Positions 16,801 to 25,869 of a DNA stretch of 64,000 bases are shown here, one piece after another. The notes beneath the pieces are model-generated. The model had not been told where the DNA came from and made no database searches. It saw nothing but the letters and a program-made list of their open reading frames with translations. The stretch's first letter is position 1. Every line of letters starts with the position of its first letter. The position numbers and the translations under genes are program-made. Source of the stretch: Vibrio echinoideorum (GTDB lineage: Bacteria > Pseudomonadota > Gammaproteobacteria > Enterobacterales > Vibrionaceae); the NCBI RefSeq assembly GCF_024347455.1, contig NZ_AP025483.1, positions 2,046,001-2,110,000 on the forward strand. The letters are read 5' to 3'.

Positions 16801-16962
16801 GGGTGATTTAGATAAACACCTATCCGTGCTTGGTAACTTAACCAACTCATTTCTGCCCCAAAATGCGTTACGCCTCTAAACACAATACGGATAATCAGTT
16901 ATGAGCAAAGGCAAGGTTGCCCCCACATTACAATACAAGACCTACTGATGACTATATTTGCC

Positions 16963-17769
16963 CTAATTCAGTGCTTGTATCAACATTCTGAAACTTAGAA
17001 CAAGACACAGAATGCCAACGATCTTCTTGAGTATTTTACTTGGAAAATAGTCAGCGCAACGAACACCAAGGCTAGTAGTTAAGTAACTGCTAATGGAAAA
17101 GCTAATCATTGCAGGAAGATATATGTATCCTAAAATTAAGTTGCTCCAATCTGTATTCTCCCAACCATTTAACATATATCCGAGGCTTCCAGACAACGCG
17201 ATAGGGAAACCTATCGCAGCAGATGTGCCAATAGCACGTTTAACCTCAAAATTTTGTTGGACAAGATAAGGGATGATTAAGCCCGCGCCACTTATAGAGA
17301 CAAGTGCAGAAACAGAACCAATTACTGAACCAACAGTGATATTACCGATAGCTCCATGTGGATATTGATTGTACTCATGCTCTGTTTTTAGAAACATCTT
17401 GTAAGCAACATACAACATAAATACGCTGAAAAATCCTGCCAGATAAACACCCTGTAGATACGATGCTACGAATGTAGCGCAAAATGTCCCGACTATAACC
17501 CCGCACAACATTTTTATGACCATGATCGAGTCAACATTCTTTTTTTTGTAGTGAGCTCGCATGCTACCTAATGTGGTAATAATCATCGAAGCCATCGACG
17601 TCCCTAATGCTAAGTGGACCACTTCTTGATCAGCTATTCCTTGTATTGAAAACAGAAACGCAAAAATAGGAACTGCCATTCCTCCCCCTCCTACTCCAAC
17701 GAGTCCTGCGAGAAAGCCAATCCCTAAGCCCGCTGTAATGTAATAAAAGATAAAAATAGGTTCGTTCAT
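16963..17769 (-). CDS. TauE/SafE family membrane permease
   Basis: A 268-residue polytopic protein with about eight membrane helices and the two internal family repeats: GIGFLAGLVGVGGGGMAVPIF near the N-terminus and SVIGSVSALVSISGAGLIIPYL in the second half. TauE/SafE proteins move small organic or inorganic sulfur acids such as sulfite or sulfoacetate across the inner membrane, but many have other substrates. It is divergent from an AraC-type regulator with 104 bases between them, which suggests that regulator controls it. Confidence 0.85.
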   Translation of the reverse strand: MNEPIFIFYYITAGLGIGFLAGLVGVGGGGMAVPIFAFLFSIQGIADQEVVHLALGTSMASMIITTLGSMRAHYKKKNVDSIMVIKMLCGVIVGTFCATFVASYLQGVYLAGFFSVFMLYVAYKMFLKTEHEYNQYPHGAIGNITVGSVIGSVSALVSISGAGLIIPYLVQQNFEVKRAIGTSAAIGFPIALSGSLGYMLNGWENTDWSNLILGYIYLPAMISFSISSYLTTSLGVRCADYFPSKILKKIVGILCLVLSFRMLIQALN

Positions 17770-17804
17770 AATAGATCTGCCTTCGATAAAACATTCGTTA
17801 TGAA

Positions 17805-17840
17805 AATGTTACCAGAACGCTAATTTTCCATGGTAACGTT
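17805..17840. promoter_or_regulatory. Inverted repeat in the TauE/AraC divergent promoter
   Basis: AATGTTACC (17805-17813) and GGTAACGTT (17832-17840) are near-perfect complements with an 18-base spacer, about 27 bases apart centre to centre. A candidate operator for the adjacent AraC-family protein. Confidence 0.5.
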
Positions 17841-17873
17841 AAAAGGACATAAAATAGTGAATAGTGGCCAATA

Positions 17874-18686
17874 TTGAACTACGTAGAGAAAACGACAAAC
17901 TGTGATTACAGTGAATGGAAAAATGGTGCTGTTCTCGTCGCCAAGGAATGGCAGCATGAACGGAGTGACTTTAATCATTTGGATCAACGGCCGCATACTT
18001 GGCACAGCCACCATCGAGGCCAGTTACTGTGTATAGATGAAGGGTTAATACAGGTTAAAACTGATGAAGGAACTTGGATACTTCCGCCTCACCGCGCGGG
18101 TTGGATACCTCCAGGTGCGATGCACAGTGTTTATTTTTGTGGTTCCCTGAAAGGTCGATCATTATTGTTTACTCCAGAGATCTGTGAGCAGTTTCCAATG
18201 AGACCTTGCGTGATTGAAATGAGCGATGTATTGAAAGTTTTATCGATTAGGGCATCCACCTGGAACAAAACAGAGGAGCTACCTGTACAGTGTTTACATA
18301 TCCTTTCTGTTATTTCTGATGAAATCGGTAACAGCCCTCATGAATCACTTTATATCCCATTGCCCAAAGACCCAAGACTACAAAAGGTAACTCAAGCGAT
18401 TTTCACTCATCCAAACAGCAAAAACTCAGTTGAACATTGGGCAAGTATGGGGGCCATCTCATCTCGAACGTTAAGAAGGTTGATTCGAAGTGAATTGAAC
18501 ATGAGTTTTAGTGAATGGCGGCAACAGATACTGCTGATACATTCATTAGAAATGATGGCACGCGGAGAATCAGTTGGAGACGTAGCATTTGCTTTAGGTT
18601 ATTCAACGCCCAGTAACTTTATCGCTATGTTCCGTCGGGTCTATGGTGAGTCACCCATGCGTTACTTTTCGAATCGTGGCATATAG
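17874..18686 (+). CDS. AraC-family transcriptional regulator (cupin plus HTH)
   Basis: A 270-residue regulator. The N-terminal half is an AraC-type cupin (HTWHSHHRGQLLCIDEGLIQVKT, IPPGAMHSVYF, near 40-110). The C-terminal third holds the double helix-turn-helix (SSRTLRRLIRSELNMSFSEWRQQ and VGDVAFALGYSTPSNFIAMFRRVYGESP). The start is the TTG at 17874: a stop codon lies four codons upstream in frame and no ATG occurs before the cupin. A GTG-initiated six-codon frame with AAAAGGA before it ends across the TTG, so coupled initiation is possible. Divergent from the TauE-type permease. Ligand unknown. Confidence 0.85.
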   Translation: MNYVEKTTNCDYSEWKNGAVLVAKEWQHERSDFNHLDQRPHTWHSHHRGQLLCIDEGLIQVKTDEGTWILPPHRAGWIPPGAMHSVYFCGSLKGRSLLFTPEICEQFPMRPCVIEMSDVLKVLSIRASTWNKTEELPVQCLHILSVISDEIGNSPHESLYIPLPKDPRLQKVTQAIFTHPNSKNSVEHWASMGAISSRTLRRLIRSELNMSFSEWRQQILLIHSLEMMARGESVGDVAFALGYSTPSNFIAMFRRVYGESPMRYFSNRGI

Positions 18687-18790
18687 TTGCCAATAGCCTA
18701 TCTGGGTTAGCTCTATCTTTTTTGCATACATTTACTAATCCGATACAGGCAAGTTAGACCTTGGGCTCTAGCTCGTTTATGTCCACCTTC

Positions 18791-18815
18791 GATTCAGCAA
18801 GGTCTTTGCTGAATC
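18791..18815 (+). terminator. Hairpin after the AraC-family gene
   Basis: A perfect 10-bp stem GATTCAGCAA/TTGCTGAATC with a 5-base loop, 105 bases after the stop codon. No real T-run follows (ATCTTTG), so its strength is uncertain. The rest of 18687-19042 shows no gene. Confidence 0.5.
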
Positions 18816-19042
18816 ATCTTTGCCCCATTTCAATTCAAAACCTTCACTCACGAAATTACTAAGTATCGACGTTTGCCCAAATTAACCTAATGTTTAGCTG
18901 TATCTGAGTGCTATAAGTGTAGGTATATGTCTACTGGCTAAACTATCCATTAGGGAAACAGAGCTTATCTTTCTTCTGGAGAATTCTGGATAAATTCGTT
19001 ACATTATTTTTTCATTAGGTATAAGGATTTACTCGAGTATTT

Positions 19043-19819
19043 ATGAAGTTTTGTGACGAAACGTTGGCCCCTCCTATACTGGCATATGCACACAATTATT
19101 CTCATGGGGATGTAGAGCCTACTCATACTCATCAGTGCGCTCAGTTTTTACATGCTTTAAACGGTGTTATTCGAGTGGATACACAATCAGAGTCATGGGT
19201 TGTGACAACGAATCAGGGGCTATGGGTACCTGCTGGTATCTCACACAGCCTTAGAATCACGGGGGACGTTCGAGTTCGTACGCTTTTTGTTGCTCCTATG
19301 GCCAGGGCTGACCTTCCCTATACCTGTGTGCTATCGAAAGTTTCGTCGTTGCTGACCAGTTTAATTGTTGAGGCCGTATCTCTACCTGATATTCGGATAG
19401 CTGGAACACGAGAAGAGCGAATATTTGAACTGATACTTGATGAGTTACGTTTGCTAAGCCCTATTGGTTTTTACCTCCCTAATCCAAGAACAGATGCATT
19501 GATCATGCTCTGTAAAAACGTATCTGAGCGTCTGTCACACCCATGGACAGCTTCAGACGCTGCCAAGTATTTGGGCCAAAGTGAAAGAACTGTTTCTCGA
19601 CGGTTTCAGCAAGAGCTAGGTCTTACGTTCACAGAATGGCTACGTCAGAAGCGATTACTACATGCGTCTGAACTTTTAGCCGGCGGGTGTAGTGTGTTAG
19701 ATACTGCATTGGCGATTGGATATGACAGCCCTAGTGCATTTAGCGCGATGTTTAAAAGTCGAACAGGGCTGTCTCCGAGGGAATATTGTCCGATGGTTAA
19801 TCCATTAGAACACGATTAA
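19043..19819 (+). CDS. AraC-family transcriptional regulator (second)
   Basis: A 258-residue cupin/HTH regulator of the same general type as its neighbour but only distantly similar. The cupin part has HTHQCAQFLHALNGVIRV and VPAGISHSLRI; the HTH part has ASDAAKYLGQSERTVSRRFQQELGLTFTEWLRQKRL and SVLDTALAIGYDSPSAFSAMFKSRTGLSPREY. It is convergent with the leuA-like gene and the two stop codons overlap by four bases, so it probably does not share a promoter region with it. Target genes unknown. Confidence 0.85.
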   Translation: MKFCDETLAPPILAYAHNYSHGDVEPTHTHQCAQFLHALNGVIRVDTQSESWVVTTNQGLWVPAGISHSLRITGDVRVRTLFVAPMARADLPYTCVLSKVSSLLTSLIVEAVSLPDIRIAGTREERIFELILDELRLLSPIGFYLPNPRTDALIMLCKNVSERLSHPWTASDAAKYLGQSERTVSRRFQQELGLTFTEWLRQKRLLHASELLAGGCSVLDTALAIGYDSPSAFSAMFKSRTGLSPREYCPMVNPLEHD

Positions 19820-21498
19820 AGCGCTAAGTTAGTCTGTAGTAAATTAGAGTAGGCATTCAACAGTGCTTGTAGAGAAGCTTTTGTTGCATCTTCTTCAATT
19901 GCGACACCAAAAAAGCTCACATTAGAAATCGTCGACTGAAGCTGCACATAACAGGCCGCTTTGCTTTGGGTTCGTGAGCCGAGTGTATGCTCGTGATAGT
20001 CAACGATATTCACCTTCAAACCATATTGTTCCATTAACCCTTTCAGCAACGCAGACATTAGACCATTCCCAGAACCAACACATCTTATCATTTTATTGTT
20101 GTGATGAATTTTGGCTTGAATTTTTGGGCCAAGCTCTGTTGTTTGGCTGTGATAGCTCTGCAAACTTATGGTCGGGTTATTCACTAGACCATAAGACTGT
20201 CTGAATAGTTGCCAAAGTTCCGAAAGATTAATTTCACATCCCGATCTATCGGTATGACTTTTCACTTTCTTACTCAAATCGGCTTGGAGCATTTTAGGCA
20301 GTAACAACCCGTAGTTTTCTTGGAGTAACCATGCAGCACCACTCTTACCTGACTGATTATTTACACGAATCACTTCTTCATAGTTACACCCCAAATCCAT
20401 AGGGTCTATCGGTAAGTAAGGGATATTCCAGAAGCTCTTCAATTTAGAGCTATGCGAAGAAAATCCTTTTTTAATGGCATCTTGATGAGATCCCGAAAAG
20501 GCGGTAAAAACGAGCCTTCCAGCATATGGATGACGAGGGTGGACAGGGATTTCGTTACACTGCTCGACGAGTTCAACCATATGCCGAATGTCAGAAAAGC
20601 GCAATTTAGGATCAATGCCTTGTGAATAAAGGTTTAGTGCGAGTGTGACCAAGTCAACATTGCCTGTACGTTCACCGTTCCCGAATAAACAACCTTCGAC
20701 CCGAGCTGCTCCTGCTAGCATGGCGAGTTCAGCACTAGCCACACCTGTGCCTCGATCGTTATGAGGGTGAACACTGATGGTGATGTGCTCTAATGAACTA
20801 AATGAATTTATGAAGTGTTCTATCTGGTCTGCAAAAACGTTAGGAGTGTTGCGTTCAACCGTTGTTGGCAGGTTAATGATAAGCTGGCATGTCTTACTTG
20901 GTCGCCACACGGACGCTACTGCTTCACAGATTTCAAGCGCAAACTCGGGTTCCGTAAAATTGAATGTCTCTGGCGAATATTCAAGAGTCCATAAAGTTTC
21001 AGGACGTTTTTCACACAAGGCTTTAATCTGTTTAGCCCCATTGACAGCAAGTTCTAGAGTAGACTTTTTATCCTGAGAAAAAACAATATCTCTAAAAGAC
21101 GGAGCTGTAGCATTGTACAAATGGACTATGGCCTTAGACGCCCCTGTTAGAGAATCAATAGTTCGCTCAATTAAGTCCGATCTGGATTGCGTAATCACCT
21201 GAACAGTGACATCACCTGGAATTAACTCGTTCTCGATCAGACATCGAACAAAGTCAAAATCCGTTTGCGATGCTGATGGAAATGCTACCTCAATCTCCTT
21301 GAATCCACATTCAATTAAGTGGTTAAAGAGCTTCAGTTTTTTATCAATATTCATTGGGTTAGATAAAGACTGATTACCATCTCGTAAATCGGTTGAGAGC
21401 CAGCGAGGGGCTTTGTCTAATATCTTTGATGGCCAGGTTCTCTGTAGAAAGTCGATAACAGGAGCTGCTCGGTATTTTTCTGATGGCATTTCTAACAT
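19816..21498 (-). CDS. leuA: 2-isopropylmalate synthase, class II LeuA
   Basis: A 560-residue synthase that condenses acetyl-CoA with 2-oxoisovalerate. It is the longer LeuA type known from Corynebacterium and yeast, not the leuABCD-operon type. Marks are STDLRDGNQSL (near 37-47), FKEIEVAFPSASQTD, the metal motif SVHPHNDRGTG, GNGERTGNVDLV, and a C-terminal LeuA allosteric domain (residues about 420-560). ATG at 21498 is chosen because GAAAGGAC precedes it; an upstream ATG at 21534 in frame lacks such a site. As Vibrio normally carries a type-I leuA in the leu operon, this is probably an additional copy for regulated or specialised use. That is inference. Confidence 0.88.
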   Translation of the reverse strand: MLEMPSEKYRAAPVIDFLQRTWPSKILDKAPRWLSTDLRDGNQSLSNPMNIDKKLKLFNHLIECGFKEIEVAFPSASQTDFDFVRCLIENELIPGDVTVQVITQSRSDLIERTIDSLTGASKAIVHLYNATAPSFRDIVFSQDKKSTLELAVNGAKQIKALCEKRPETLWTLEYSPETFNFTEPEFALEICEAVASVWRPSKTCQLIINLPTTVERNTPNVFADQIEHFINSFSSLEHITISVHPHNDRGTGVASAELAMLAGAARVEGCLFGNGERTGNVDLVTLALNLYSQGIDPKLRFSDIRHMVELVEQCNEIPVHPRHPYAGRLVFTAFSGSHQDAIKKGFSSHSSKLKSFWNIPYLPIDPMDLGCNYEEVIRVNNQSGKSGAAWLLQENYGLLLPKMLQADLSKKVKSHTDRSGCEINLSELWQLFRQSYGLVNNPTISLQSYHSQTTELGPKIQAKIHHNNKMIRCVGSGNGLMSALLKGLMEQYGLKVNIVDYHEHTLGSRTQSKAACYVQLQSTISNVSFFGVAIEEDATKASLQALLNAYSNLLQTNLAL

Positions 21499-21571
21499 TG
21501 TTAATTTGTCCTTTCTTTGATGAGAAAAGTTCATGCTAGAAGACTTTGTGAATGATATCTGAATAGAAGTT

Positions 21572-21584
21572 GACGAAAATCGTC
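21572..21584. promoter_or_regulatory. Palindrome upstream of leuA
   Basis: GACGAAAATCGTC, a perfect 5-bp-arm palindrome 74 bases upstream of the leuA start. A candidate operator; the binding protein is unknown. Confidence 0.4.
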
Positions 21585-21656
21585 GTGTTTTGGACAGAGA
21601 AGGTACAAAACCAATATGAGAAAAGATACTTACCAGCTTATTGTCTAATAGTTTTT

Positions 21657-23399
21657 TGTGATTACCGAGGGAGGTTGACGGTCTAAATACCGAAGGATTC
21701 TGTCGCTGCTTTATTCATAGTAGTCCACTATTGCAGATTAGTTTCTATTCGATAATTGATTCCTCGGCACGTGCCTCCCGTAACTCTCTTGTATTCAGCT
21801 TTTCTTCAAGCCAGATGTTCCTTACTGTTGAGTGACTAATCGAGATGTTAAAACGCTTTCTCATCTCACCACTTATCCTAATAGAGGTTAGGTGAGGCGA
21901 TTTGAGTGTTAATGAGATGACGATATTTCGAGTCTTTTCATCGATGCGATTATTGTTGTGTGATTGACCATACAGACGTTTCAAAGCAAGTGGGCCATGG
22001 GCTTCAAGTAATTGACGGTTGTTGTGAATGCTTTTGACAGAACAACCGCTTTGTCGGGCCGCTTCTCTAACATTCCCTAACTCATTGGCAAGCTCTATAG
22101 CCTCGATCTTTTTCTGAACCTCTTCTCCGTATTCTTTCCTAGAGCTAGGCTCAGTAAGCTCTTTAATCGATAACTCTCGGTCGGCAAAGTAAGCCGTAAA
22201 ACCACCATCAAGTTGCTTACGTAACTCGACTTGTTGACTCACGATAGAGTGCCGTAATGGGGAGGTGATTTGATACATTGCGTTGGCGTAACTGAAGGTA
22301 TGATCTCGACGGATTTTTCGATATTCTTTTTGAATACATATCGCGTCAATGTTGAGGTACTTCGGAACGGGTGTATGCTCAGAGCGCATTAATTTGGCGT
22401 TGACTGTGAGGGTCGTTGCCCAATACTCAGGGATGAAGGTATTTTGTAGGTAGTTATTTGCACTGATCATATCAGTAACCCCAGCCAGTCTTAACTCAGG
22501 GACTAGACGATCTTGGAACGTATCAAAGGCACGTTCGATGCGACCCTTGCCTTGAGGCGAATTGGCAAAAATAATTTCTATACCCAGCTCTTCACAGGCT
22601 CGTTGCATCTGGGAGAAGTGGCAACGTTTTGGTCCACCGAAGATGCCAGCTCTATCGACATACAGAGTCTTAAAAAGCCCTTTTTTCTTGATATAAGTTT
22701 TCATTACTTTGAGGCATCCTTCGGTGGTTTCTGAAGGAAAAAACTCCGCATGAACCTCACTGGTTGCATCATCAATCATGGCGATAAGACAGGATTTTTT
22801 ATCACCGAACCAAAGATGCGGACTGCCGTCCATTTGCAGCATTAAGCCTTCGGCTTCCATACGCTCACGTCGTCTTCTTACCTTAGAACGTCGATGTTTG
22901 GCTCGTTTTACATGATGGATTTCATGTGCCCAGGTACGAAGCGTCTCCCGTTTTACTTTGATACCTTCAAATACCTCTAACATATCGGCGAGATGAAGCA
23001 TGTTAAAGTCGTAATACTTGGTCTTTATAAGAGCTTGAACTTGTTGCTTTAAGGTAATGGGGGTTTTATTAGCGGGTGCCCTTCCTGTGTTGCCATGAAC
23101 CACAAATCGGATACCATCAGAGCGATATCGCCTGAGATAACGTTCGATGGTTCTGCGAGACTTATTGAGGAGCTTAGAGGCATTAGTAATTGAGATTTTA
23201 CCGAGAGCAACTTTTGCGATGATATCCACGGTAAGCTGAGATTGAGTATCCATAACGATCATCCTATACACCCCTGACTAATTCGTAGCACTAGTCAAAG
23301 GATTACGTAAAAATAGAGACCGTCAATTTCCCTCGGTAATTAAGCGAATGACAAAGTCGCTTGGTAGTTACGATACGACAGAATCGCTTGGTGATCACA
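21657..23399 (-). mobile_element. Complete insertion sequence, IS1202/ISNCY-like
   Basis: About 1.74 kb with one transposase gene. Ends are TGTGAT...ATCACA (21657 and 23399). Near-identical inverted segments lie at 21662-21685 and 23318-23341 (TTACCGAGGGA...TTGACGGTCT, two mismatches). The right end carries further related units (23350-23371 and 23377-23399, both with TCGCTTGGT), so each end seems to have several transposase sites. It is flanked by a direct repeat TTGTCTAATAGTTTTT at 21641-21656 and 23400-23415, a 16-18-bp target duplication. The intact duplication and intact gene suggest recent insertion. Confidence 0.85.
21745..23253 (-). CDS. IS transposase, IS1202/ISNCY type (DDE, rve fold)
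   Basis: A 502-residue transposase. Residues 1-45 hold a helix-turn-helix (IITNASKLLNKSRRTIERYLRRYR-like), followed by a second HTH-like region. The integrase core contains LMLQMDGSPH, CLIAMIDDATSEV, LYVDRAGIF and NSPQGKGRIERAFDTFQDRLV, where Asp, Asp and Glu form the DDE set. The C-terminal third includes another HTH-like part near SGCSVKSIHNNRQLLEAHG. The ATG at 23253 has AGGA eight bases upstream and is preferred to the two upstream ATGs in frame. No frameshift, so the enzyme should be active. Confidence 0.88.
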   Translation of the reverse strand: MDTQSQLTVDIIAKVALGKISITNASKLLNKSRRTIERYLRRYRSDGIRFVVHGNTGRAPANKTPITLKQQVQALIKTKYYDFNMLHLADMLEVFEGIKVKRETLRTWAHEIHHVKRAKHRRSKVRRRRERMEAEGLMLQMDGSPHLWFGDKKSCLIAMIDDATSEVHAEFFPSETTEGCLKVMKTYIKKKGLFKTLYVDRAGIFGGPKRCHFSQMQRACEELGIEIIFANSPQGKGRIERAFDTFQDRLVPELRLAGVTDMISANNYLQNTFIPEYWATTLTVNAKLMRSEHTPVPKYLNIDAICIQKEYRKIRRDHTFSYANAMYQITSPLRHSIVSQQVELRKQLDGGFTAYFADRELSIKELTEPSSRKEYGEEVQKKIEAIELANELGNVREAARQSGCSVKSIHNNRQLLEAHGPLALKRLYGQSHNNNRIDEKTRNIVISLTLKSPHLTSIRISGEMRKRFNISISHSTVRNIWLEEKLNTRELREARAEESIIE

Positions 23400-23415
23400 T
23401 TGTCTAATAGTTTTT
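23400..23415. repeat. Target-site duplication of the IS (right copy)
   Basis: Identical to 21641-21656, TTGTCTAATAGTTTTT. One further base agrees on each side, so 16-18 bp cannot be told apart. Confidence 0.8.
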
Positions 23416-23447
23416 TATAAAAAACTTTTGCCCCATTCGGTGTTAAA

Positions 23448-23500
23448 GCAATTACTCAGTGGTAGATCGTGCCACTGAAATCGCAGTACTTTTCCTCATG
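23448..23500. repeat. 53-bp dispersed repeat, copy 1
   Basis: Aligns without gaps to 24376-24428 with about 44 of 53 bases equal. The centre is an imperfect palindrome TCAGTGGTAGATCGTGCCACTGA. The two copies bracket the DUF1993 gene. Confidence 0.65.
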
Positions 23501-23707
23501 TCTGGTACCGAAAGAGCTATGCGCACTTTCTCCCATTTCCTTCCATCACTTAACAATTCCCGCTTGATTTCATATTTGCATATCTATGTGATACGTAGCT
23601 ATGAAGAGTTCAATGGTAAACCAGACAAAGTCAGTAAAATAGGGGGATTTGGCACCTAATCAACTTAGACGAATCTTGAATACCTTAGCTCTTGGTTGAG
23701 GTAAGGC

Positions 23708-24196
23708 TTATTTAATAAAGCTAAAATCCTTGGGATAAACATGTAAACCATCGAAATCACCTTTACCCAACTCTGCACCATTAGCTTTCGCTATTGCGTA
23801 AACCATACTCATGTGGAACAACAAGTTAGGCACAATATACATATTGATGAACTCAGACTGACATAACTTTACCTCAGCAAAACCAGCTTTATCGGTGATA
23901 ACTTTACTATCATCATATTCATTAATATCAGGAGCATTTTCTAGATAGATCACCGCTTCATCTATCTGATTTAAAATGGCTTTTTCTCCGTCCTCGTCTT
24001 TATAGAAAGAAACCGTCTCAACATTTAATAATGGACAATATCCCCGCAAAGCAAAGTTAGATGCGATTTTTGCATGCATTTCTAGTGAGAACATGCCATC
24101 TGATAGAGAGTAATGATAAATAGTGGGTGGTACTTTGGACACAATGATTTTTAACTGTTTTAGATAGTGTGTTAGCATTTTTTTTGTTTCAGCCAT
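23708..24196 (-). CDS. DUF1993 family protein
   Basis: A 162-residue protein fitting DUF1993: an N-terminal helix with HYLKQLKIIVSKVPP, a central SDGMFSLEMHAKIASNFALRG, and the C-terminal hallmark NLLFHMSMVYAIAKANGAELGKGDFDG. The family has a DinB-like four-helix fold of unknown biochemical role, possibly metal-linked. No signal peptide. It lies between two copies of a 53-bp repeat (23448 and 24376) in an AT-rich accessory region, so it may be a mobile single-gene module. It has its own minus-strand transcript; no terminator is evident. Confidence 0.85.
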   Translation of the reverse strand: MAETKKMLTHYLKQLKIIVSKVPPTIYHYSLSDGMFSLEMHAKIASNFALRGYCPLLNVETVSFYKDEDGEKAILNQIDEAVIYLENAPDINEYDDSKVITDKAGFAEVKLCQSEFINMYIVPNLLFHMSMVYAIAKANGAELGKGDFDGLHVYPKDFSFIK

Positions 24197-24301
24197 AAAT
24201 CCTCAAATGAAAAGCATCGTAAATTAACGGTGGTCGCTGTGTTTTAATATACCAGAAGTTATCCGAAGGGTAGATTCCGTCTTTCATCGCTAAATGATTT
24301 G

Positions 24302-24365
24302 TGTCCAGAAGCTTCATAGGCTTAATTTTTATCTGTGGCACTTTCTAGCACGAAAGTGCCCCTTT
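24302..24365. repeat. Dispersed repeat with stem-loop, copy 2
   Basis: Ungapped match to 3840-3903. Here the stem GGCACTTTC/GAAAGTGCC is perfect (9 bp, 6-base loop) and followed by CCTTTAAA, so it could terminate plus-strand transcription. The rest of 24197-24626 shows no gene. Confidence 0.65.
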
Positions 24366-24375
24366 AAATACTAAC

Positions 24376-24428
24376 GTAATGACTCAGTGACAAATCGTGA
24401 CACTGAAATTACAGTACTTTTTCTCATG
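24376..24428. repeat. 53-bp dispersed repeat, copy 2
   Basis: Partner of 23448-23500 in the same orientation, with the palindrome core TCAGTGACAAATCGTGACACTGA. It starts ten bases after the stem-loop repeat, so the two may belong to one larger element. Confidence 0.65.
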
Positions 24429-24626
24429 GTTGCGACTAACAGCGTAGTGAAAGGAATCTCCCAAAAGTGTGCGCAGACGATGTTCTCAGCTTGTAATTTT
24501 CGTATGCATCATTGTGTTTCTCGTTGGCAGTAATATCTCGCAACTGGCCAAATTGCGTGCACTTATTGATGACTGCGAGGATATCTGGACTAAATAGTAC
24601 AGTAGCCCCAGTAATTAACCTCACTG

Positions 24627-25436
24627 CTATTTGTCTTTTTTGAATAGTTTGTTTTTTAACCAAACCACAGGCAAGAATATAAGAAACCATAGCTTTTTCC
24701 CGAAGGCGAGTAAGAGAGCTCCAATAGCTAATCCACCTTTACCTGCAACCTTTCCTGTGATCAATTTGTACATCAAAGCACCAGCTCCAAAAGCTGCAAC
24801 CGTATCAGTCTCTGGAACAAAGTCTTTATAGGTATGGCCTTTTTCATACTTTAGCTGTTCTAGAGTCGGCGCTAAGTTATCTTCCGCTGATATAAATTGC
24901 TCTTGAGATCCTACCCAAGTGATTTGACTATAACCTTCTCTAGATAATTTCAATGCTCTTGCATTAACTATTTTCTCATTCTCACTACTGTGCGCCCTTA
25001 TAGCATAATACATCGTTGCTTCTTTCTTGTTTAATGTTGGTTTCTCTGCCCATCCATCAATAAAGAGAAGCGCGCCTTTCCTATGCTTATTATCATCCTC
25101 TGTACTATCGATAAGCTCTTGAAGTAAATCATTGCTATCAATACTTTCTTCCCAATCATCCATTTTTATAAAGCCAGGTCTGCTTTCTGTTATAATAAAC
25201 CTGCTTAAATCTTGGTTTAAAAGAACTGCATTTGGAGAGCTAGGAACTCCATTAATTTCTTCTTCTAAAATTGCTGCGTCATCACCTCTAACCAAAGACT
25301 GCTCAGTCATAACTAGGATCGTTGCGTCTTGATTTGGTACGTCATATATACCTTCATATTCCCAGTTAAGGTTATCGAGTGGATTGGCAAATACCGAGCT
25401 TGCGATTAGCACTAATCCAATGGCCATGTATTTCAT
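24627..25436 (-). CDS. DUF2167 family membrane protein
   Basis: A 269-residue envelope protein with a signal peptide (1-17, ending VFA) and one or two hydrophobic segments near the C-terminus (about 215-262), followed by a basic tail (KNKLFKKDK). The body matches DUF2167: EGIYDVPNQDATILVMTEQS near the start, RRPGFIKMDDWE-type text, FIDGWAEKPTLNKKEATMYYAI, and REGYSQITWVGS. Role unknown; in other bacteria the family occurs as a single-gene envelope protein. AT-rich and in an accessory segment, without clear operon partners. Confidence 0.78.
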   Translation of the reverse strand: MKYMAIGLVLIASSVFANPLDNLNWEYEGIYDVPNQDATILVMTEQSLVRGDDAAILEEEINGVPSSPNAVLLNQDLSRFIITESRPGFIKMDDWEESIDSNDLLQELIDSTEDDNKHRKGALLFIDGWAEKPTLNKKEATMYYAIRAHSSENEKIVNARALKLSREGYSQITWVGSQEQFISAEDNLAPTLEQLKYEKGHTYKDFVPETDTVAAFGAGALMYKLITGKVAGKGGLAIGALLLAFGKKLWFLIFLPVVWLKNKLFKKDK

Positions 25437-25859
25437 TTTTTTTCACTTAAATGCATATTATTTTTGTGCAATTTACCAGCTAAATACTTTAGTTATGTTG
25501 ATAAAGATCTAAATGTAAGATATTGATATATATGTCAATTGCATATAATTGGTAGGCTATGCCGACATAGCGCCAGAAAGATTTAGTACAGTATTTATCT
25601 ACCTTGAGCAATAACTGGAAGTATTTTAAAACTAATACTTGAACTTGCTGTTAAGTATTCACATCAGAGACTAAGGGGCATAAGCGATTCAGGGGGAGTT
25701 GAATGTTCGGCAAATAAAATTGCATCAAGTGAACCCGACACAATGAACTGAAGATAGAAGAAACTGCCTAGTTCTTATCAAAATCGCCACCTGTAGCAAC
25801 AGTGCCTTTCCGCATTTTGAGATACTAAAAGTTATTCAGGCGCGGCTAAATTGGGAGAG
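25437..25859. other. AT-rich intergenic region
   Basis: About 420 bases with no credible gene and no strong repeat. It precedes the pheT-tail remnant. Confidence 0.35.
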
Positions 25860-25869
25860 TCATTGACAC

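Noticed and set aside
23459..23659. 66-codon frame downstream of the IS
   Set aside because: Begins inside the 53-bp dispersed repeat; no supporting signals.
24436..24690. 84-codon minus-strand frame overlapping the DUF2167 gene end
   Set aside because: Out-of-frame shadow of the DUF2167 gene end plus intergenic sequence; no family resemblance.
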